From Sphingomonas sp. URHD0057 (GTDB lineage: Bacteria > Pseudomonadota > Alphaproteobacteria > Sphingomonadales > Sphingomonadaceae), in contig NZ_JIAU01000006.1 of NCBI RefSeq assembly GCF_000620665.1, positions 124,001 through 188,000 on the forward strand: a DNA stretch of 64,000 nt, in the 5' to 3' direction. Position numbers and translations under genes: made by a program. Numbering within the stretch: position 1 is the stretch's first letter; every line of letters starts with the position of its first letter. Below are positions 55,315 to 64,000 of this stretch, one piece after another. Below the pieces are notes generated by a model. It searched no databases, was not told where the DNA came from, and worked only from the letters and a program-made list of their open reading frames with translations.

Positions 55315-56355
55315 TCAAGCGGTCCGGAAAGGATTGGGGGCGGCGGTCGACTCCCGCACGATGAGCTCGTGCTCGACGCATTCGTAATGCGGCGCCGGAT
55401 CGATCTCGAACAGCAAATGGACCGCGCGCTCGGCGAGAAATTTGATCGGTTGCCGAACCGTCGTCAGCGGCGGCCAGATCACCTCCGACATCGGGGTGTC
55501 GTCGAAGCCGGCGACCGACATCGCCGATGGGATTTCGAGGCCGGCGCGGTGAAGCGCCAGCATCGCCCCCGCCGCCATGTCGTCATTGGCGCATGCCAGC
55601 GCCGTGACCGATCCCTGCTCCCGCAGCAGCCGCTCCGCCGCCTCGACCCCCGAATGGAAGGTGAAATCGCCCGTCGCGGTCCATGGCTCATGATCGATCC
55701 CGGCAGCGCGAAGCGCATCGAGGAAGCCGTCGTAGCGAAGCCCCGCGGACTGGTGGTCCGGAGGTCCTTTGACAAAACCAAAGCGGCGGTGGCCAAGCGC
55801 CAGCAGATGGTCGCCAATCGTCCGCCCGGCCGCGCGGTCGTCGATGCCGACGGCCGGAACGATCGAGCGCCCGCGCTCGCCCGCCGAGATGGCGACCATC
55901 CGCACCCCGACGCGCTGGGCGCAGGCGAGAAGGTCGAAATCGTCCGACATCGGCGGCGATACGATGATGCCCGCCGGGCTCTCATGCTCGAGAATCGCCG
56001 CAAGAAGGCGCGACGGCTGCTGCTCGCCGGCCGGATCGATTGCGCGCGTAACGAGGTCGAAACCCAGCGACGAGCAAGCCCGCAACGCCCCGAGTTCCAG
56101 GCCGGCATTGTAAAAGCTGTTCGGCTCGCGCTCGGGGTTGTGCGCGTGGATGAGCATGATCTGCGTGCCCGATCCGCTGGCCAGCGCGCGCGCTTGGCGA
56201 TTGACCGAATAACCGAGCTCTTCAACCGCGCGGCGAACCCGCTCGCGCGTTTCGGGGCGGACGTTCTGGACGTTGTTGAGAACCCGCGACACGGTGACCC
56301 GCGCGACGCGGGCCGCCTTGGCAACGTCGTCGATGGTCGAGTTCCGCCTGCTCAT
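55315..56355 (-). CDS. LacI family transcriptional regulator
   Basis: This 346-aa protein has the LacI helix-turn-helix at its N terminus (TIDDVAKAARVARVTVSRVL), followed by the hinge (VRPETRERVRRAVEELGY) and a periplasmic-binding-protein-like sensor domain. The latter has GHRRFGFVKGPPDHQSAGLR and SVAGFDDTPMSEVIWPPLTT. It should bind the ATGGAAGCGCTTNCAT operators on both sides and respond to a sugar released by the locus. ATG 56355 is chosen (MSRRNSTIDD); the frame opens to 56391. It lies between the two operons and is divergent from GH20. Confidence 0.95.
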   Translation of the reverse strand: MSRRNSTIDDVAKAARVARVTVSRVLNNVQNVRPETRERVRRAVEELGYSVNRQARALASGSGTQIMLIHAHNPEREPNSFYNAGLELGALRACSSLGFDLVTRAIDPAGEQQPSRLLAAILEHESPAGIIVSPPMSDDFDLLACAQRVGVRMVAISAGERGRSIVPAVGIDDRAAGRTIGDHLLALGHRRFGFVKGPPDHQSAGLRYDGFLDALRAAGIDHEPWTATGDFTFHSGVEAAERLLREQGSVTALACANDDMAAGAMLALHRAGLEIPSAMSVAGFDDTPMSEVIWPPLTTVRQPIKFLAERAVHLLFEIDPAPHYECVEHELIVRESTAAPNPFRTA

Positions 56356-56445
56356 GCGCGTGAGCTTGGCAAGCCTTTCATCCGTTCGCAACGGCTGACG
56401 TGCGCGCTTGCCAGCAGCGGAAATGCCTCCTTAAAACGAGCACGA

Positions 56446-56461
56446 ATGGAAGCGCTTTCAT
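56446..56461. promoter_or_regulatory. LacI-type operator before GH20 and lacI
   Basis: ATGGAAGCGCTTTCAT is a palindrome with one mismatch and matches the perfect operator at 55274-55289 at 15 of 16 positions. It lies 14 bases before the GH20 ATG (56476) and 91 bases before the divergent lacI start, so it could control both, including lacI autoregulation. Confidence 0.85.
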
Positions 56462-56475
56462 TTGCCCTGCCGAGG

Positions 56476-57996
56476 ATGCCGTTCGCGCGAGGTCTTTTGA
56501 TCTTTCTCGCGCTGTGCGTCCCCGCTTGCGCAGCTTCGGCGCGCCCGGCGCTGATTCCGCTGCCGGCGCAGATTGCCTGGCACGACGGAGCCGTTCGGAT
56601 CAACGCCGACACGCGCGTTGAAGCCCGCGGCGAAGCCGCGTCGGTTGCAGCCAATCTGTCCAGCCAACTCGGCCTGAAGCAGGGTGCGCGAGGCGGTTCG
56701 CGAATCCGGCTTACGCTCGTCCCCGCCAGCGTCGTCGCCAGCCCCGAAGGCTATCGCCTGCGCGCGGCCGGCAAAGACATAGCGATCGAAGCCTCGGATC
56801 CGCGTGGCTTGTTCTACGGGGCCCAGACGCTCCTGCAGCTGGTGGAAAAAGGCCCGGGCGGAGAGCGGACCGTCCAGGCTGTGGAGATCGACGATGCTCC
56901 GCGCTTCCGCTGGCGGGGGCTGACGGTCGACGTGGCCCGGCACTTCTTCGGCAGGGAAGCGCTCATCAAGATCATCGACGAAATGGGCGCGTACAAGCTC
57001 AACGTCCTGAAACTGCATTTGACCGACTATGAGGGGTGGCGGTTCGAAGTCCCCGCCTACCCCAGGCTGACCGGCATCGGCGCGCTGGTCGACGGGCAGC
57101 CGCGATATTTCACCGCTGCGGATATCCGCGAGATCGTCGCTTACGCCGCCGACCACCACATCATCGTCGTCCCCGAGATCGAGATGCCGGGCCATGCCGG
57201 AGCTGCCGCCCGCGCCTATCCTAAATATTTCAACAAGGAAGGCTCGGCCTTCAATCCAGCGAATCCTGAGACCTACGACTTTGTCCGCAGCATCCTGACC
57301 GAGGCCGCCCGGCTGTTCCCGGCGCCCTACATCCACTTCGGCGGCGACGAGGTCGGGGACGAGGTGTGGAACGGGATGGCCGACGTCGAACGCCTCAAGG
57401 CCGAGCAGAACTTAAAGTCGACCGACGACGTCGAAGCCTATTTCGGTCGCAGGGTCGTGGCCATCATCGAGAGCCTCGGGAAGCGCCCGATGGCGTGGGA
57501 CGAGCAGGTCGACGCCAATGCGCCAAAGAGCGTGGTGATCCAATGGTGGCGGCGGGACAAGCCGGAGGTCCGGGATGCAGCGGTCAGGAACGGCTACGAC
57601 CTCGTCGCGTCGCCCGCCGACCAGCTTTATTTCGATTATCCCCAGGGGCCGGGCGAGCCCGGCGCTCCGTGGGAAGGAAACAAGGGCGGCCCGCAGTCCA
57701 TCGGCAAAATGCTCGCCTGGGAACCGGTGCCGGATGGTTTCACCCCGGATGAGCAGGCGCACGTGATCGGCATCGAGGCGGCGGTGTGGACCGAATTCAT
57801 CGCGACCGAGCGCTATCTCCAGTTCATGACCTTCCCGCGCGTGCTCGCGCTCGCGGAAATCGCGTGGCGGCCGAAGGGCCCCCGCGACGAAAGGGAATTT
57901 TCGGACCGGCTGGCCCCGCACATCGACGCCTTGCGCGCAAAAGGGATCAACGCCCGCCGGGGCGAAGGGGACGCCTATGAGTTCATCACCAACTGA
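56476..57996 (+). CDS. GH20 family beta-N-acetylhexosaminidase
   Basis: This 506-aa exported enzyme removes terminal beta-linked N-acetylhexosamine. The signal peptide is MPFARGLLIFLALCVPACAA. A GH20b N-terminal domain (about residues 25-130) precedes the catalytic barrel. The catalytic Asp-Glu pair is in YIHFGGDEVGDEVWNG, with LNVLKLHLTDYEGWRFEVPA, VPEIEMPGHAGAA and MAWDEQV as further motifs. I prefer ATG 56476, because the ATG at 56446 falls within the operator. It is the first gene of the rightward operon and overlaps the next start by 20 bases. Confidence 0.93.
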   Translation: MPFARGLLIFLALCVPACAASARPALIPLPAQIAWHDGAVRINADTRVEARGEAASVAANLSSQLGLKQGARGGSRIRLTLVPASVVASPEGYRLRAAGKDIAIEASDPRGLFYGAQTLLQLVEKGPGGERTVQAVEIDDAPRFRWRGLTVDVARHFFGREALIKIIDEMGAYKLNVLKLHLTDYEGWRFEVPAYPRLTGIGALVDGQPRYFTAADIREIVAYAADHHIIVVPEIEMPGHAGAAARAYPKYFNKEGSAFNPANPETYDFVRSILTEAARLFPAPYIHFGGDEVGDEVWNGMADVERLKAEQNLKSTDDVEAYFGRRVVAIIESLGKRPMAWDEQVDANAPKSVVIQWWRRDKPEVRDAAVRNGYDLVASPADQLYFDYPQGPGEPGAPWEGNKGGPQSIGKMLAWEPVPDGFTPDEQAHVIGIEAAVWTEFIATERYLQFMTFPRVLALAEIAWRPKGPRDEREFSDRLAPHIDALRAKGINARRGEGDAYEFITN

Positions 57997-58802
57997 AACG
58001 CTCGCGCCCATTGCGGAGCGGGCGGCGACGACCCCGAAGCAATTCCGCGCGGGGATCGTGGCTGGCGGCCAACCGGCCGTGCTGCGCGAGATCGCGCGCG
58101 ACTGGCCGCTGGTCATCGCCGCGCGAGAGGGCGCGGACGAAGCCATGTCGCTGCTCGAGGCGAGCGCGAGCGCATCCGAGGCCAACGTCCTTCGAGCCGA
58201 TCCGGCGCTGGAAGGCCGGTTCCACTATGCAAAACACGATTACTCGATGAACTTCATCCGCGGGCAGGGAAATGTTGCCGGGATCCTCGCGGGGCTCCGT
58301 GAGCAGGAGAAGAGCTATCGGCCGTTTGCGATTGCAGCGCAGGGCCTGGATGCAGAACGCTTCTTCCCCGGATTCGCCGCGGCACACCCGATGCCGTTGG
58401 TGCCTCCCGAGGCCGCGCCGCGCGTGTGGATCGGCAATGCCGCGAAGGTCGCAACCCACCACGATCCGATCGACAATGTGGCGGTGGTCGCTGCGGGCCG
58501 GCGGCGCTTCACGCTGTTCCCGCCGGAGGCCGAGCCGAACCTCTACAGGGCCGAACCATCCGACCCCCGCCGGGGCGGCGATCAGCATGGTGCACGTGAC
58601 GGCGCCCGACCTCGATCGATTCCCGCGCTTCGCTTCGGCGCTGGAGGTCGCGCAAGTGGCGGAGCTTTCGCCGGGCGACGCAATCTTCATTCCTCGCGAC
58701 TGGTTTCACCACGTCGAGGCGCTCGATCGTTTCAACGTGCTCGTGAACTATTGGTGGGACGCGCGCGAGGACTCCGCGCCGGCGCGGGAAGGAAGGTCAT
58801 GA
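57977..58802 (+). pseudogene. Cupin_8/JmjC-like protein, frameshifted
   Basis: The gene encodes a cupin-like (JmjC-type) protein of about 275 aa of the kind often found with tryptophan halogenases and TonB receptors in sphingomonads. The first part runs in one frame to NAAKVATHHDPIDNVAVVAA (HxD iron ligands) and RRRFTLFPPEAEPNLY. The rest (TPAGAAISMVHVTAPDLDRF, GDAIFIPRDWFHHVEAL with the third His) is in the +2 frame, ending at the TGA at 58800-58802. The break is near 58547 in CTCTACAGGG, consistent with two lost bases or one gained. In the first frame no stop occurs, so the reading runs on into the GH3 gene. A real mutation or a sequencing error is possible. Confidence 0.8.
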
Positions 58803-61024
58803 AAAAGGGGATCGCGGTGCTGCTGCCGGTGGCATTGTTGCTCGGCATGCCCGGCCAAGCGGCGCAGCCCACCCCTCCGGACCGGCCGTGGCTCAATCGG
58901 GACCTGCCGCCGGAGGCGCGAGCGCGCGCCGCCGTCGCCGCGATGACTCTCGACGAGAAACTGAGGCTGGTGTTCGGCTTTTCCGACCAGGCGCTGACCG
59001 AGGTCGCCAAGGTTCCCGACGACGTGGTTTCGCCCGAGCTGAAGACCTATGTCGTAGGCCACCTGGTCAAGGGATCGGCGGGCTTCGTCCCCGGCGTTCC
59101 CCGCCTCGGAATTCCCGATCAGACCCAGACCGATGCGTCGATGGGCGTGCGCAACAGCTTCATCCCAAGCACCGCTTTGCCGTCTTCGCTCGCCACCGCC
59201 GCAAGCTTCGATCCGGCGGTGCCGAGGGCGGGCGGCGCGATGATCGGCGCCGAAGCGCGCGCGACGGGTCACAACACCATGCTGTCCGGCGGGATCAACC
59301 TCGCCCGCGAACCGCGCAACGGCCGCAACTTCGAATATGCCGGCGAAGACCCGCTGCTCGCCGGCACGATGGTCGGCGCGCTCATCAACGGCATCCAGTC
59401 CAACCGGATCATCTCGACGATCAAACATTATGCCGTGAACGACCAGGAGACGCTGCGCACCTCGCTCGACGTCACGATCTCTGCCGCGGCCATGCGGCAG
59501 TCGGACCTGCTCGCCTTCGAGCTCGCGATCGAGAATAGCTCCCCCGGATCGGTGATGTGCTCCTACAATTTGATCAACGGCCGTTGGGGCTGCGAGAACG
59601 ACTATCTGCTGAACACGGTGCTGAAGCACGATTGGGCCTACAAGGGCTTCGTCATGAGCGACTGGGGCGCGGTCCATTCGACCGTCGGCGCGGCGAACGG
59701 CGGGCTCGACCAATTCACCGGCTTCTGCTGCAAGGACGACAAGCCGTGGTTCGCGCCGCCGGCGATAAAGGCGGCGCTGCAATCGGGGGCGATTTCGCAA
59801 ACGCGGCTCGATGACATGGTTGAGCGGATACTGTGGGCATTGTTTGCCAAGGGCCCGGTCGACGACCCGGTGAAGCCTATGCCGATCGACTACGCGGCCA
59901 ACGCCGCGGTTTCGCAAAAGGCGGCGGAAGAGTCGCTGGTGCTGCTCAAGAACGACGGCGACCTGCTGCCTTTGCGCGGCGTCAAATCGATCGCGGTGAT
60001 CGGCGGCAACGCCGACAAGGGCGTGCTCGCCGGCGCCGGATCGTCAGATGTGACCCCGGTCGGTGGCGCGGTGATGATCGACACCCACACCTACCTGCCG
60101 TCGCCGCCGCTCGACGCGCTGAAGCGCGAGTTGCCACGGGCGCGAATATCGTTCGATCCGGGCACCGACCTCGCGTCCGCCGCGGCGCTGGCTGCGCGGT
60201 CGGACGTCGTCATCGTCGTCGTCACCCGCCACAACAGCGAAGGGTCGGAGGCCAGCCTCGAGATGGTGGGCAACCAGGATGCGCTCGTCGCCGCAGTGGC
60301 AAAGGCCAACCCGAAGACCATCGTCGTCGCTGAAACGGGGGGTGCGATCTACATGCCGTGGGTCGGCCAGGTGCCGGCGATCCTCGAGGCCTTCTATCCG
60401 GGCATCCGCGGCGGCGACGCGATCGCGCGGATCCTCACCGGCAAGGTCAATCCATCCGGCCATCTGCCGATCAGCTTCCCCGCCTCACCCGGCCAGCTCG
60501 CGCGGCCGGAGATCGCCGGGCTCGGCCAGCCCGACGGGACGCCGGCCGAAGTGCTCTACGATGAAGGCGCCGCGATCGGCTACAAATGGTACGACGTGAA
60601 GCGCTACAAGCCACTATTCGCCTTCGGACGGGGGCTAAGTTACACGCGCTTCGCCTTGTCGGACCTGAGAGCGCAACCCGACGGCAAGGGGATCAAGGTC
60701 AGCTTCTCGATCCGCAATGTCGGCAAGCACGCCGGCAAGGGCGTCGCCCAGGTCTATGTTGCGCCCGCGGATTGGGTGAAGGCTGGCTGGGAGGCGCCCA
60801 AGCGACTTGGTGCGTTCGCAAAGGCGTCGTTGAAGCCGGGCAAGGCGACCCAGGTCGACCTGATGATCGATCCGCGCCTGCTCGGCACCTATGAAGCTGC
60901 GGGCAACAATTGGCACAGGAAGCCCGGAACATATCGAGTTCTGCTCGGGCAATCGTCCGATGATCAGATGCGAACGGCCGACATAGATCTGCCTGACAAT
61001 CTTTGGAGCGCGTCCAAACAATAG
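58799..61024 (+). CDS. GH3 family beta-glucosidase
   Basis: This 741-aa exported enzyme has a signal peptide (MKKGIAVLLPVALLLGMPGQ, then AA). The GH3 N-terminal barrel includes TMLSGGINLAREPRNGRNFE, IISTIKHYAVNDQE and the nucleophile Asp in GFVMSDWGAVHST. The second domain and a C-terminal fibronectin-III-like domain (SFSIRNVGKHAGKGVAQVYV) are present. This matches the three-domain beta-glucosidase type and differs from the GH3 protein at 50341. Its ATG overlaps the stop of the cupin gene's original frame (ATGA). Confidence 0.95.
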   Translation: MKKGIAVLLPVALLLGMPGQAAQPTPPDRPWLNRDLPPEARARAAVAAMTLDEKLRLVFGFSDQALTEVAKVPDDVVSPELKTYVVGHLVKGSAGFVPGVPRLGIPDQTQTDASMGVRNSFIPSTALPSSLATAASFDPAVPRAGGAMIGAEARATGHNTMLSGGINLAREPRNGRNFEYAGEDPLLAGTMVGALINGIQSNRIISTIKHYAVNDQETLRTSLDVTISAAAMRQSDLLAFELAIENSSPGSVMCSYNLINGRWGCENDYLLNTVLKHDWAYKGFVMSDWGAVHSTVGAANGGLDQFTGFCCKDDKPWFAPPAIKAALQSGAISQTRLDDMVERILWALFAKGPVDDPVKPMPIDYAANAAVSQKAAEESLVLLKNDGDLLPLRGVKSIAVIGGNADKGVLAGAGSSDVTPVGGAVMIDTHTYLPSPPLDALKRELPRARISFDPGTDLASAAALAARSDVVIVVVTRHNSEGSEASLEMVGNQDALVAAVAKANPKTIVVAETGGAIYMPWVGQVPAILEAFYPGIRGGDAIARILTGKVNPSGHLPISFPASPGQLARPEIAGLGQPDGTPAEVLYDEGAAIGYKWYDVKRYKPLFAFGRGLSYTRFALSDLRAQPDGKGIKVSFSIRNVGKHAGKGVAQVYVAPADWVKAGWEAPKRLGAFAKASLKPGKATQVDLMIDPRLLGTYEAAGNNWHRKPGTYRVLLGQSSDDQMRTADIDLPDNLWSASKQ

Positions 61025-61062
61025 GCGGCGGTTGGTGGTGGCGGGAGGGCAATCGGAACTCT

Positions 61063-61449
61063 ATGGATACAATCATGCGAAGCCTTCTGCTGCTGGGACT
61101 CACCGTACTCGTTGGATGCAGCCGCCCGGTTGTCCCTCCTGGCGCCGATCTCGCGCAAACGCTCGCCGGCCGCGTTGCAGGTCCGCCGCAGAGCTGCGTG
61201 TCGACCCAGTCCGCGAGCAACCTGCGCGCGATCGACGCGGCAACGCTCGGCTACGGCTCTGGGTCGACAGTCTACGTCAACCGGCTTGGCGGCCCCTGCC
61301 CTGGACTCAGGGAGCTGAGCACGATCATCGTCGAGGTCCATGGCGGCCGCTATTGCCGCGGCGATCATTTTCGCGCGGTCGAATTGACCGGAGGCATCCC
61401 CGGACCGGTCTGCATCCTTGGCGACTGGGTGCCGTACCGAAAGCCGTAG
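61063..61449 (+). CDS. DUF6491-like small lipoprotein
   Basis: This protein of 128 aa has a lipoprotein signal (MRSLLLLGLTVLVGCSRPVV; lipobox LVGC). Next come a conserved Cys (PQSCVSTQS), then GGPCPGLRELSTIIVEVHGG, YCRGDHF and PVCILGDW. This Cys-rich pattern resembles the DUF6491 family of small envelope proteins. The start is ATG 61063 or ATG 61075. It lies within the rightward operon between GH3 and the GH15-like gene. Confidence 0.7.
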   Translation: MDTIMRSLLLLGLTVLVGCSRPVVPPGADLAQTLAGRVAGPPQSCVSTQSASNLRAIDAATLGYGSGSTVYVNRLGGPCPGLRELSTIIVEVHGGRYCRGDHFRAVELTGGIPGPVCILGDWVPYRKP

Positions 61450-61456
61450 CTCGATA

Positions 61457-63352
61457 ATGCCAATGAATGCGCTCCGTCGGGTCATCAGAGGCGGAGTGCG
61501 CCTCATTGCGGCTGTCGGCCTCGGGCTTGCCTCGTGCGGACCCGCAGCAGCGTCTCATCTCGTCACTGGCAACGGATTCGGGTTCGCGGTCGTCGCGCCC
61601 GAGATTGGCGTGGCGACCAAATTCTATGCTCACCCGCATAGCTTCACCGTGCCCGACCCGGCCAATCCGCTGAGCGAAGGGATCGAGACGGCCAACTTCA
61701 TCAAGGCGCTCGGCTACGGCCAGGCCGGGCAACGGCGCACCACCGACTATGTCGACGACACGCACGTCATCCGAATGCGTTCCGCCTCCGGCAACGCGGA
61801 TTATTTCATGCCGTTCGGCCTTGCGCGCCCGGCGCTGATCATCAGCCTTGAAGCAGCGACGCCGTGGCGCGTCGAATGGAACCGGCCGATAAGGTCACAG
61901 CGTCGGCTGGCGTCCGGGACGATGCTGCTGCGTTTCGAGGGAATCGATGAACCGCTGCTGCTGGTCCCGCTGGCCGCGACGCGCAGTGCGCCAGCGAACC
62001 AGCAGCTGGCTGCCAGCTCTGCGTGGGCATTGATTGCACTCAAGGATGAAAGCGAAGCCGCTGCCGCCATTCGCGAGGTCGGTCGCTGGCGCGCAAACCT
62101 GTCCACTCGGGTCCTGGTCAAACGTGAGCTCGCGCAGTTCGAGCGGTGGCGGGCAAACCCGTCCGTAAGGTTCGTGAACGACAAGGAGCGCCATTTGTGG
62201 CGGCAGAGCGAGACGATGCTGCGCATCGCCCAAAGCCGCGAGCCGAACCGGCCGGGCCGCTATGGCAACGGCCTGATCGTCGCCGCCTTGCCCGATGTCT
62301 ATGCGACGCCCTGGGTCCGCGACATGGCCTGGGCCACGGTGGCGTTGGCGAGGATGGGTCACCGCGCGGAGGCACGCGCCGCTTTGCTCGCGTATTTCAA
62401 TGCACGCCCAACCGGCAAAATGCGCGCCGAGGTCCATGGCGCCGACTATCAGGTCTCGGTCGTGCGTTACTTCGGCAACGGCGAGGAGGAGCCTTTCTTC
62501 ACCCAGGAGGGCGCGACCAACATCGAATATGACGACTGGGGCGAAGTCCTGTGGGTGCTCGGCGAGTATCTGCGCAGGTACGATGACCCGGCACTGCTGG
62601 AGACCGCGACCTATCGCGGACGGCTGTACGAAAGCGCGCGCGATTTCATCGTCCGGCCGCTCCTGGCCAACACCGAGCCCTATGGCGGGGGGCGGATCGT
62701 CGCCGCGGATACCTCGATCTGGGAGGAGCGGCAGAAGGACAGGAAGCACTTCGCCTTCTCCACCGCTTTGGCGATCGTCGGGCTGCACAATTTCGCCGAG
62801 GTCGCGCAGCGCGCCGGCGACCAGGCGGCAAGAAACAATGCGCTCGCCCAGGCAGCGCTGCTCGAGACGGGCTTTGCCGCCGCCTTCATCCGCGACGGCA
62901 AGCTTCGCGGAACGCTCGAGGACGGCGTGAAGAACGACATCGACGGCGCGTTGCTGCCGATCATCAATTTCGGCGTGGTGCGCGACGCGAACGTGATCCG
63001 CGACACGGTGGATCGGATGGAATTGCTGAAGGTCGCGTCAGGCGGCTACCGCCGCGTTCGAAGCACCTACACCGATCCGAAAATCTTCGAATATTGGTAC
63101 GAGCGCCAAGAGTTCCTGTTCGTCGACCTGCACCTGGCGCAGCTGTACCACGCGCTCGGCCGCAAGAGCGACGCCGACGCGATGCTGCAGCGGATCGTGA
63201 ACAAGGCCGCGGCCGACCATAACATCATCCCGGAAATGTATGTCGCCGTCCCCTGCGCGCTGTTTCCCGGCAAGATCGGCGATCCCACGGGGGCGTTGCC
63301 GATGGTCGGGTACGGCGCAGGTGCGTACGTTCTGCACCTGCTCGATCGGTAA
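61457..63352 (+). CDS. GH15-like (alpha/alpha)6-barrel glycoside hydrolase
   Basis: This 631-aa exported protein has an N-terminal signal (about residues 1-34) and a beta-rich domain. A helical barrel follows, with VYATPWVRDMAWATVALARM, the pattern of the GH15/glucodextranase clan (WxRDxA substrate-binding loop). Later motifs are EYDDWGEVLWVLGEYLRRYD, EERQKDRKHFAFSTALAIVG and ALPMVGYGAGAYVLHLL near the C terminus. Other (alpha/alpha)6 families (such as GH125) are possible, so the exact activity is uncertain. It is the last gene of the rightward operon. Confidence 0.65.
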   Translation: MPMNALRRVIRGGVRLIAAVGLGLASCGPAAASHLVTGNGFGFAVVAPEIGVATKFYAHPHSFTVPDPANPLSEGIETANFIKALGYGQAGQRRTTDYVDDTHVIRMRSASGNADYFMPFGLARPALIISLEAATPWRVEWNRPIRSQRRLASGTMLLRFEGIDEPLLLVPLAATRSAPANQQLAASSAWALIALKDESEAAAAIREVGRWRANLSTRVLVKRELAQFERWRANPSVRFVNDKERHLWRQSETMLRIAQSREPNRPGRYGNGLIVAALPDVYATPWVRDMAWATVALARMGHRAEARAALLAYFNARPTGKMRAEVHGADYQVSVVRYFGNGEEEPFFTQEGATNIEYDDWGEVLWVLGEYLRRYDDPALLETATYRGRLYESARDFIVRPLLANTEPYGGGRIVAADTSIWEERQKDRKHFAFSTALAIVGLHNFAEVAQRAGDQAARNNALAQAALLETGFAAAFIRDGKLRGTLEDGVKNDIDGALLPIINFGVVRDANVIRDTVDRMELLKVASGGYRRVRSTYTDPKIFEYWYERQEFLFVDLHLAQLYHALGRKSDADAMLQRIVNKAAADHNIIPEMYVAVPCALFPGKIGDPTGALPMVGYGAGAYVLHLLDR

Positions 63353-63468
63353 CCCTCAACTCACTATCATATATCAGAAGTCGGAACCCGCGCGCGTGCG
63401 GGAAACTTTCGCATGGCTATGGCCGTTTTGGTCAAGCGGGCGGTTGTCGGCGTGCGCGGAGTTTTAAT

Positions 63469-64000
63469 GCGGCGAATCCTGGTTGGGGTCATCGCGGTCG
63501 TCATTCTCATTGCAGCGGTCGCTGCGGTGATCTGGACCCGCAAGCGGACCGCGACCGACGCGGACGAAGTTGCCCCCCCGGTAAACGCTGCCAAGGCCAT
63601 CCCTGCCCCTTCGGCGTCACCCCCCGATGACGGCAATTGGGCGATGCCGGGCAAGGATTATGCGGCGACGCGGTTCAGCGGCCTGCATCAAATCACGCCG
63701 GCGAACATCGGCGCGCTGAAGGTCGAATTCACTGTTTCGACGGGCACCACCGAGGGCTTCGAAGCGCCGCCGCTGGTGGTCGACAACACCATGTACGTGG
63801 TGACGCCGTGGCCCAACAATATCTTCGCACTCGACCTCACCAAGCCGGGTGCGCCGGCGAAATGGGTGTACAAGCCCAACCCGGCCGCCGCCGCCAAGGG
63901 CGTCGCCTGCTGCGGGCCGGTCAATCGCGGCGCCTCCTACTGGAACGGGCGGCTGTTCCTGAACCTGCTCGACGGCAACACGGTCGCGGTTGATGCCGCG
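63469..64000 (+). CDS. PQQ-dependent alcohol dehydrogenase, N-terminal part
   Basis: The gene is cut by the right edge of the window; 177 codons are visible. It begins MRRILVGVIAVVILIAAVAA, a membrane anchor or uncleaved signal, then a Pro/Ala linker and the first propeller blades: DGNWAMPGKDYAATRFSGLH and QITPANIGALKVEFTVSTGT, typical of quinoprotein dehydrogenases. The adjacent Cys pair in GVACCGPVNRG is the vicinal-disulfide motif of methanol/ethanol dehydrogenases. It would oxidise an alcohol or sugar in the periplasm with PQQ. It follows the GH15-like gene by 116 bases and may not belong to that operon. Confidence 0.85.

Overview
The window is GC-rich DNA from an alphaproteobacterium, most likely a sphingomonad (order Sphingomonadales). 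This rests on recognisable alphaproteobacterial families (TIGR02300, DUF2794, IhfB, a GAAC-N7-GAAC LexA box before uvrA), on several small proteins of sphingomonad type, and on a TonB-dependent-receptor/tryptophan-halogenase/cupin/glycosidase locus typical of the group. No plasmid, phage, integrase, insertion sequence or CRISPR feature is visible. Assignments come from reading motifs; no database search was possible.

Layout. 1-5.4 kb: a secreted M13 metallopeptidase diverges from uvrA, which has a LexA box in its promoter and an in-frame palindromic repeat inside the coding sequence. 5.4-7.8 kb: a visibly AT-richer patch with a YaaC-like gene, a nucleoside deoxyribosyltransferase/DNPH1-like gene and a protein with a ribbon-helix-helix-like N terminus; a candidate transferred cassette. 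7.9-18.9 kb: small membrane, secreted and stress-type genes (DUF4386, two tandem membrane paralogues, DUF3606, ABM monooxygenase, double PilZ, GFA, SodC, DUF2157, DUF2794, cysE), with a three-copy 40-bp repeat and a twice-used direct repeat upstream of several of them. 19-25.7 kb: TauE/SafE permease, oxyR convergent with katG, pgsA, an LplT-like transporter and small ORFs.

25.8-38.6 kb: two GGDEF/EAL proteins flank the tRNA-Leu/ihfB/rpsA block; rpsA carries a long Lys/Ala/Glu repeat tail. cmk, usually next to rpsA, lies 7.5 kb away beyond secreted and lipoprotein genes. 38.7-43.5 kb: an ABC-2 exporter, tRNA-Ala, glucokinase and a 6-phosphofructokinase.

43.7-63.4 kb is a glycan-utilisation locus. 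A LacI regulator sits between two transcription units. The leftward unit encodes a TonB receptor (outer-membrane uptake), GH3, tryptophan halogenase, GH30, a FucP-like sugar permease and GH16, with 4-base overlaps between several genes. The rightward unit encodes GH20, a frameshifted cupin/JmjC protein, GH3, a small lipoprotein and a GH15-like enzyme. Both units start beside ATGGAAGCGCTTNCAT palindromes, so one LacI protein probably controls both and itself. The enzyme set (GH16+GH30+GH3) suggests a beta-1,3/1,6-glucan, with glk able to phosphorylate the released glucose. The window ends inside a PQQ-dependent alcohol dehydrogenase.
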